From positions 682,001 through 746,000 of the forward strand of contig NZ_CP015863.1 of the NCBI RefSeq assembly GCF_002163755.1: 64,000 nt of DNA, given 5' to 3'. Source of the stretch: Vibrio campbellii CAIM 519 = NBRC 15631 = ATCC 25920 (GTDB taxonomy: Bacteria > Pseudomonadota > Gammaproteobacteria > Enterobacterales > Vibrionaceae). Every line of letters starts with the position of its first letter. Positions within the stretch are counted from its first letter, which is position 1. The notes below the pieces were generated by a model, which saw only the letters and a list, made by a program, of their open reading frames with translations, was not told the origin of the DNA and did no database searches. The translations under genes were made by a program, and so were the position numbers. Shown here one piece after another: positions 59,351 through 64,000 of this stretch.

Positions 59351-61267
59351 ATGGGTAAAATCATTGGTATTGATTTAGGTACTACTAACTCTTGTGTTGC
59401 TGTTCTTGACGGCGACAAACCACGCGTAATCGAAAATGCTGAAGGCGAACGTACAACAGCATCAGTAATCGCATACACAGAAGGCGAGACGCTAGTTGGT
59501 CAACCTGCAAAACGTCAAGCTGTTACTAACCCTCAAAACACACTGTTCGCTATCAAGCGTCTAATCGGTCGTCGTTTTGAAGATGAAGAAGTTCAACGCG
59601 ATATCGAAATCATGCCTTTCAATATTGTTAAGGCTGACAACGGTGATGCATGGGTAGAAGCGCAAGGCCAAAAAATGGCTGCTCCTCAGGTATCTGCTGA
59701 AGTTCTTAAGAAAATGAAGAAAACAGCTGAAGACTTCCTAGGCGAAGAAGTAACTGGCGCAGTTGTAACTGTTCCTGCTTACTTTAACGATGCTCAACGT
59801 CAAGCAACTAAAGATGCTGGCCGTATCGCTGGTCTAGATGTTAAACGTATCATCAACGAACCAACTGCTGCTGCTCTAGCTTACGGTCTAGACAAGCAAG
59901 GCGGTGATCGCACTATCGCTGTATACGACCTTGGTGGTGGTACATTCGATATCTCTATCATCGAAATCGATGAAGTAGAAGGCGAGAAGACTTTCGAAGT
60001 TCTTTCAACTAACGGTGACACTCACCTTGGTGGTGAAGATTTCGATAACCGCATGATCAACTACCTAGTAGATGAGTTCAAGAAAGAGCAAGGTATCGAC
60101 CTTAAAACTGATCCACTAGCAATGCAGCGTGTTAAAGAAGCAGCAGAAAAAGCGAAAATCGAGCTTTCTTCTACTACTCAAACTGACGTAAACCTACCTT
60201 ACGTTACTGCTGATGCGACTGGTCCTAAGCACATGAACATCAAAGTGACTCGTGCGAAGCTTGAGTCTCTAGTTGAAGACCTAGTACAACGTTCTCTTGA
60301 GCCTCTAAAAGTTGCTCTAGCGGATGCTGACCTATCTGTAGGCGAAATCACTGACGTTATCCTAGTTGGTGGTCAAACTCGTATGCCTATGGTTCAAGCT
60401 AAAGTTGCTGAGTTCTTCGGTAAAGAAGCTCGTAAAGACGTAAACCCTGACGAAGCAGTAGCAATGGGTGCTGCAGTTCAAGGTGGTGTACTAGCTGGTG
60501 ACGTTAAAGACGTACTACTTCTAGACGTTACTCCTCTATCTTTCGGTATCGAAACGATGGGCGGCGTAATGACTAAGCTAATCGAGAAAAACACAACTAT
60601 CCCAACAAAAGCGGATCAAGTGTTCTCTACAGCTGAAGACAACCAAAGCGCGGTAACTATCCACGTACTACAAGGTGAGCGTAAGCAAGCGACTTACAAC
60701 AAGTCTCTTGGTCAGTTCAACCTAGAAGGTATCCAACCAGCACCACGTGGCATGCCACAAATCGAAGTAACTTTCGACCTAGATGCTGACGGTATCCTAA
60801 ACGTATCTGCGAAAGATAAAGCGACTGGTAAAGAACAGAAGATCACTATCCAAGCATCAGGCGGTCTGTCTGAGGAAGAGATCGAAGCAATGGTACAAGA
60901 AGCAGAAGCTAACAAAGAAGCGGACAAGAAGTTCGAAGAGCTAGTAACTGCACGTAACCAAGCTGACCAAATGATTCACGGTACTAAGAAGCAAGTAGAA
61001 GAAGCTGGTGAAGCTCTGCCTGCAGAAGAGAAAGAGAAGATTGAAGCAGCTATCTCTGAGCTAGAAACTGCACGTAAAGGCGATGACAAAGAAGCGATCG
61101 ACGCTAAAGTTCAAGCGCTAATGACGGCAGCTCAAAAGCTAATGGAAATCGCTCAACAACAAGCTCAAGCGCAACAAGCACAAGGTGCTGACGCTGATGC
61201 TCAACAGTCTAAAGAAGACGACGTAGTTGATGCTGAGTTCGAAGAAGTTAAAGACGACAAGAAATAA
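59351..61267 (+). CDS. dnaK: Hsp70 chaperone DnaK
   Basis: DnaK is the general Hsp70. The 638-residue protein has GKIIGIDLGTTNSCVAVLDG at the N-terminus, the phosphate-2 motif VYDLGGGTFDISI (about 194-206), and a substrate-binding domain from about 390. The helical lid ends with a Gln/Ala-rich stretch and the conserved C-terminal EEVKDDKK. ATG 59351 follows CGGAGA. It is followed by dnaJ after 201 bp, with grpE nearby in the window. Confidence 0.99.
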   Translation: MGKIIGIDLGTTNSCVAVLDGDKPRVIENAEGERTTASVIAYTEGETLVGQPAKRQAVTNPQNTLFAIKRLIGRRFEDEEVQRDIEIMPFNIVKADNGDAWVEAQGQKMAAPQVSAEVLKKMKKTAEDFLGEEVTGAVVTVPAYFNDAQRQATKDAGRIAGLDVKRIINEPTAAALAYGLDKQGGDRTIAVYDLGGGTFDISIIEIDEVEGEKTFEVLSTNGDTHLGGEDFDNRMINYLVDEFKKEQGIDLKTDPLAMQRVKEAAEKAKIELSSTTQTDVNLPYVTADATGPKHMNIKVTRAKLESLVEDLVQRSLEPLKVALADADLSVGEITDVILVGGQTRMPMVQAKVAEFFGKEARKDVNPDEAVAMGAAVQGGVLAGDVKDVLLLDVTPLSFGIETMGGVMTKLIEKNTTIPTKADQVFSTAEDNQSAVTIHVLQGERKQATYNKSLGQFNLEGIQPAPRGMPQIEVTFDLDADGILNVSAKDKATGKEQKITIQASGGLSEEEIEAMVQEAEANKEADKKFEELVTARNQADQMIHGTKKQVEEAGEALPAEEKEKIEAAISELETARKGDDKEAIDAKVQALMTAAQKLMEIAQQQAQAQQAQGADADAQQSKEDDVVDAEFEEVKDDKK

Positions 61268-61276
61268 TATTTCTAA

Positions 61277-61348
61277 CTAGGCGACTTATGGTCGCCTAGA
61301 GTCGATAAGACTTTTGTGTGCGGGCGTTTGGGGTAACTCTTACGCCCG
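61277..61348 (+). other. Two hairpins in the dnaK-dnaJ spacer
   Basis: CTAGGCGAC/GTCGCCTAG (61277-61285/61291-61299) and CGGGCGT/ACGCCCG (61321-61327/61342-61348) are perfect stems without a proper T-run. They probably act as partial terminators or RNA processing/stability elements that reduce dnaJ expression relative to dnaK. Confidence 0.55.
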
Positions 61349-61468
61349 TCTGTTTGTCCAAGCTGTCTTTCTAGTTAAGTATTTTGCAATGAGTGCACTT
61401 ACCTAGAACGATACAAACACCAAGCGGTAGATCATGCCGTTTGCAGTAATTAATTGGTGACGAAGAAC

Positions 61469-62623
61469 ATGTCAAAACGTGATTTTTACGAAGTATTAGG
61501 CGTAGGCCGTGATGCCTCTGAGCGCGATATCAAAAAGGCGTACAAGCGTCTAGCGATGAAATTCCACCCAGACCGTAACCAGGGTGATCAGTCTGCAGCG
61601 GACAAGTTTAAAGAAGTAAAAGAAGCGTACGAAATTCTCACTGACCCTCAAAAGAAAGCGGCGTACGATCAATACGGCCATGCTGCTTTTGAACAAGGCG
61701 GTGGCGGCTTCGGCGGCGGCGGCGGCGGTTTTGGTGGCGGTGGCGCTGACTTCGGCGACATCTTTGGCGATGTGTTCGGTGATATTTTTGGTGGCGGCCG
61801 TCGTGGCGGTGGTCAGCAACGCGCGCAACGTGGCGCAGACCTGCGTTACAACATGGAACTGTCGCTAGAAGAGGCGGTTCGTGGCGTATCAAAAGAGATC
61901 GAAGTACCTACGCTTGTTCACTGTGATACTTGTGATGGTAGCGGCGCGAAGAAAGGCTCGTCAGCTGAAACGTGTGGTACCTGTCATGGTCACGGTCAAG
62001 TTCAGATGCGTCAAGGCTTTTTTGCAGTACAACAGACCTGTCCTACCTGTCACGGTAAAGGCAAGATCATCAAAGACCCATGTAATGAATGTCATGGTCA
62101 AGGCCGTAAGCAGAAAACTAAGACACTTAACGTTAAGATCCCAGCTGGTGTTGATACTGGCGACCGTATCCGCCTATCTGGCGAAGGTGAAGCGGGAGAA
62201 ATGGGCGCACCAGCAGGTGACCTTTACGTACAAGTTCACGTGAGAGAGCATCATATCTTTGAACGTGAAGGCAACAACTTATATTGTGAAGTGCCAGTAA
62301 GCTTTGCTATGGCAGCTCTAGGTGGTGAAGTTGAGGTTCCGACGCTAGATGGTCGTGTGAATCTTAAAGTACCGACAGAAACGCAAACTGGCCGCATGTT
62401 CCGCATGCGTGGTAAAGGTGTGAAAGGCGTTCGTGGCGGCGGTGTGGGTGACCTAATCGTTAAGCTAGTGGTTGAGACTCCAGTTAAGCTAAGTTCTCGT
62501 CAAAAAGAATTGCTGAAAGAGTTTGATGAGTCTTGTGGTGGCGATGCTGCAACTAAGCACAAGCCAAAATCCGAAGGTTTCTTCAACGGTGTGAAGAAGT
62601 TCTTTGATGACTTAACCAGCTAA
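61469..62623 (+). CDS. dnaJ: Hsp40 co-chaperone DnaJ
   Basis: DnaJ stimulates DnaK and delivers substrates. ATG 61469 gives 384 residues beginning MSKRDFYEVLGVGRDASERD; the upstream GTG at 61454 would add five residues. The J domain holds the HPD motif (FHPDRN, about 34-38). A Gly-rich region and four zinc-binding CxxCxGxG repeats follow (CDTCDGSG, CGTCHGHG, CPTCHGKG, CNECHGQG), then the substrate-binding C-terminus. Confidence 0.98.
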   Translation: MSKRDFYEVLGVGRDASERDIKKAYKRLAMKFHPDRNQGDQSAADKFKEVKEAYEILTDPQKKAAYDQYGHAAFEQGGGGFGGGGGGFGGGGADFGDIFGDVFGDIFGGGRRGGGQQRAQRGADLRYNMELSLEEAVRGVSKEIEVPTLVHCDTCDGSGAKKGSSAETCGTCHGHGQVQMRQGFFAVQQTCPTCHGKGKIIKDPCNECHGQGRKQKTKTLNVKIPAGVDTGDRIRLSGEGEAGEMGAPAGDLYVQVHVREHHIFEREGNNLYCEVPVSFAMAALGGEVEVPTLDGRVNLKVPTETQTGRMFRMRGKGVKGVRGGGVGDLIVKLVVETPVKLSSRQKELLKEFDESCGGDAATKHKPKSEGFFNGVKKFFDDLTS

Positions 62624-62650
62624 TTGCTGACTAAGTTAAAATTTAATAAG

Positions 62651-62677
62651 AAGCCCGCATTGATGCGGGCTTTTTCG
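62651..62677 (+). terminator. Terminator of dnaJ
   Basis: The stem AAGCCCGCAT/ATGCGGGCTT, with its centre TG, is followed by TTTCG. It is 27 bases after the dnaJ stop. Confidence 0.88.
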
Positions 62678-62717
62678 TATCTGTTTTCTTTTAGCCAGAG
62701 AAGGGAAGGTGGCTTAA

Positions 62718-63155
62718 TCAGTTCCAGCACTCGCTTGGCGATTCAATATTGGTTGAAGTGAGGGTTATTTTTTTATCTTGGCTGCTCGGAAAGCAGCTGT
62801 CCCCATCTTGTCCACGATCAGATTTTGCAGTTGCTGTAATTGTGTATGCTGCTGTTGCTGAGCTTGCGATGGAAAATGAGAAGCGGTCTGCGTCCGAATC
62901 ACAAATCGTACAACTACCCCCAGATATAATTCCGCTCCAGTCATAGCCACCGTTGTAAGTGGTTTCGAGTTCTAACTGAATACGACTAATGTCACTCAAT
63001 GCAACAGTGCGATGTGCAGTGATCGCGTGGTTGGAATAAGACGGATAGGCGATAGCGGCAATGATACCGACGATCACAACGGCTATTAGTAATTCGATCA
63101 ATGTCATCCCTCTAAATCGTTTGTTGTATCCGTTACAACCAGAAATTCGAATCAT
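62718..63155 (-). CDS. PilE-like type IV prepilin
   Basis: This is a minor pilin of the PilE/type IV group. ATG 63155 gives 145 residues with a long basic leader ending RFRG and cleavage before MTLIELLIAVVIVGIIAAIA; Glu5 of the mature protein is present. The globular part has a disulfide-type pair near the C-terminus (DSCFPSS and PSECWN) and an extra CTIC. A start at 63176 is possible. It faces away from the fimT-type gene, across about 100 bp, although both belong to the same pilus system. Confidence 0.88.
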   Translation of the reverse strand: MIRISGCNGYNKRFRGMTLIELLIAVVIVGIIAAIAYPSYSNHAITAHRTVALSDISRIQLELETTYNGGYDWSGIISGGSCTICDSDADRFSFSIASSATAAYTITATAKSDRGQDGDSCFPSSQDKKITLTSTNIESPSECWN

Positions 63156-63258
63156 GACGAGTAGTTCCCTTTTCACTTTTCCGCCTATTTTTCTTAGGTG
63201 ATAGCATCAGCGCAAGATGAATTACGGCCCTTTTGCCGTTTGCATAGGAATTTGGGAA

Positions 63259-63774
63259 ATGCCTCGCGGGTTTACGTTGTTGGAGCTTCTGATCACCATC
63301 GCTGTAATGAGTGTTTTACTGGCGGCGGCAGCACCATCTTTCCAAAATGTTTTTGAAACCAACAAAATGCAGCGCTTAGCTGGTGAGCTACACGGTTTTG
63401 TTCTTCAAGGTAAGTCGGAAGCGATTTTACGCAGAGAAAGACTCTGGGCCCACATTATTATGTCTGGGGCTTCATCAAGTGATGGTAATTGGCGAATAGA
63501 ACTTACTAATAACGGAACCGAAGGAGCTGGTACGGTTTTGTTGTCATTTTCGGGAGAGGCTTACAACGGAATTGTGGTTACGCCAAGTTATTCATCGACT
63601 CAAATCAGTTTCGATGACGTTCATGGTCGCCCTTCCTCCGGTAATATCAAATTTTATCCGGTAGGAGAATCTACAAAAGCACTCAAACTCATCTCTCACA
63701 CTCTTTCTGCTCGCGTTCGTGTATGTAGTGATAACAACAATACCGAGTTCTTTGGGTACTCAACCTGTTCTTAA
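63259..63774 (+). CDS. fimT: FimT/GspH-type minor pseudopilin
   Basis: FimT-like minor pilins help initiate type IV pilus assembly, and some bind DNA for uptake. ATG 63259 gives 171 residues with the short leader MPRG and the cleavage/N-helix FTLLELLITIAVMSVLLAAA (Glu5 present). A GspH/FimT domain follows, ending in a Cys pair (RVCSDNN, GYSTCS). The open frame from 63217 would place 14 extra residues before the leader. The next pilin gene starts nine bases after its stop. Confidence 0.87.
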   Translation: MPRGFTLLELLITIAVMSVLLAAAAPSFQNVFETNKMQRLAGELHGFVLQGKSEAILRRERLWAHIIMSGASSSDGNWRIELTNNGTEGAGTVLLSFSGEAYNGIVVTPSYSSTQISFDDVHGRPSSGNIKFYPVGESTKALKLISHTLSARVRVCSDNNNTEFFGYSTCS

Positions 63775-63783
63775 GGGATGAAT

Positions 63784-64000
63784 ATGTTTAACCAAAAAGG
63801 TGCCAGCCTCGTTGAGTTTATGATTGCCTCTTCTTTGGGGCTGATCTCTCTCGCTATTGTCGGTTCGCTTTATATCAGTGGCCAAAAGGTGGCGATGGAG
63901 CGCTCTAAAGAGCTGATGTTACTGCAAAACACAGCCAGTGTTCTGCAGATGATGAAGAGCGATATTCAGCGAGCAGGATTTGATGGTAGCGATAGAAATT
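63784..64000 (+). CDS. PilW-like minor prepilin, N-terminal part (runs off the window)
   Basis: The frame from ATG 63784 encodes the leader MFNQKG and the helix ASLVEFMIASSLGLISLAIV (Glu5 present), followed by LQMMKSDIQRAGFDG, a pattern typical of PilW. An ATG at 63778 is in frame, but AAGGGA abuts it, so 63784 is better spaced. It follows fimT in the usual minor-pilin order. The C-terminus is outside the window. Confidence 0.85.
   Translation, partial: MFNQKGASLVEFMIASSLGLISLAIVGSLYISGQKVAMERSKELMLLQNTASVLQMMKSDIQRAGFDGSDRN

Noticed and set aside
61550..61892. Ala/His-rich minus-strand frames opposite dnaJ
   Set aside because: They are the complement of the Gly-rich linker of DnaJ and have extreme composition.

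Overview
This window is chromosomal DNA of a Vibrio, probably of the Harveyi clade. The evidence is gene order (tgt-yajC-secDF, iscRSUA-hscBA-fdx-iscX-pepB-ndk-rlmN-rodZ-ispG-hisS-yfgM-bamB-der, xseA/guaBA, smpB-ssrA, recN-nadK/grpE, dnaKJ followed by minor pilins), the tmRNA tag ANDENYALAA, and a GH19 chitinase. Most of the window is conserved core genome. I see no prophage, insertion sequence, integron or CRISPR array. The clade assignment is inference; the genus is well supported.

Layout. 1-4.9 kb: end of queA, tgt behind an unusually hairpin-rich leader, then yajC-secD-secF. 5-6.8 kb: suhB (-) and trmJ (+), divergent. 6.9-12.6 kb: the complete ISC iron-sulfur operon behind two tandem IscR sites. 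12.7-15.9 kb: pepB, ndk, rlmN. 16.3-23.3 kb: rodZ, ispG, hisS, yfgM, bamB, der. 23.4-25.9 kb: a free-standing AlaX-type tRNA editing protein, a GAF-GGDEF cyclase and a zinc-ribbon protein. 25.9-30.6 kb: xseA (-) and guaB/guaA with PurR-like boxes.

30.7-50.4 kb is the more variable section. It holds an NhaC-family transporter behind a perfect ARG-box palindrome, a secreted chitinase, satP, an alanine/glycine symporter with dadA and a LysR regulator, a short RlpA-like lipoprotein, an MscS-type channel, and a decayed amidohydrolase. It continues with a class III aminotransferase overlapping a BKACE (beta-keto acid cleavage) gene, a second NhaC-family transporter, DedA, a YccS/FUSC membrane protein and another LysR regulator.

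50.5-64 kb returns to core genes: ssrA/smpB, ratA-ratB, bamE, a GNAT enzyme, recN behind three LexA boxes, nadK, grpE and dnaK-dnaJ with sigma-32-like promoters, a DAACS symporter, and the start of a minor pilin cluster cut by the window edge.

No large novel system stands out. The points most worth following are: an apparent Asp-to-Gln change at a metal-ligand position of SuhB; the aminotransferase-BKACE pair as a possible uncharacterised beta-amino acid degradation route; the ARG box upstream of a gene that would be annotated as a Na+/H+ antiporter; the structured tgt leader; and the amidohydrolase pseudogene with a large internal deletion. Motifs and coordinates were read by eye; no database search was run.
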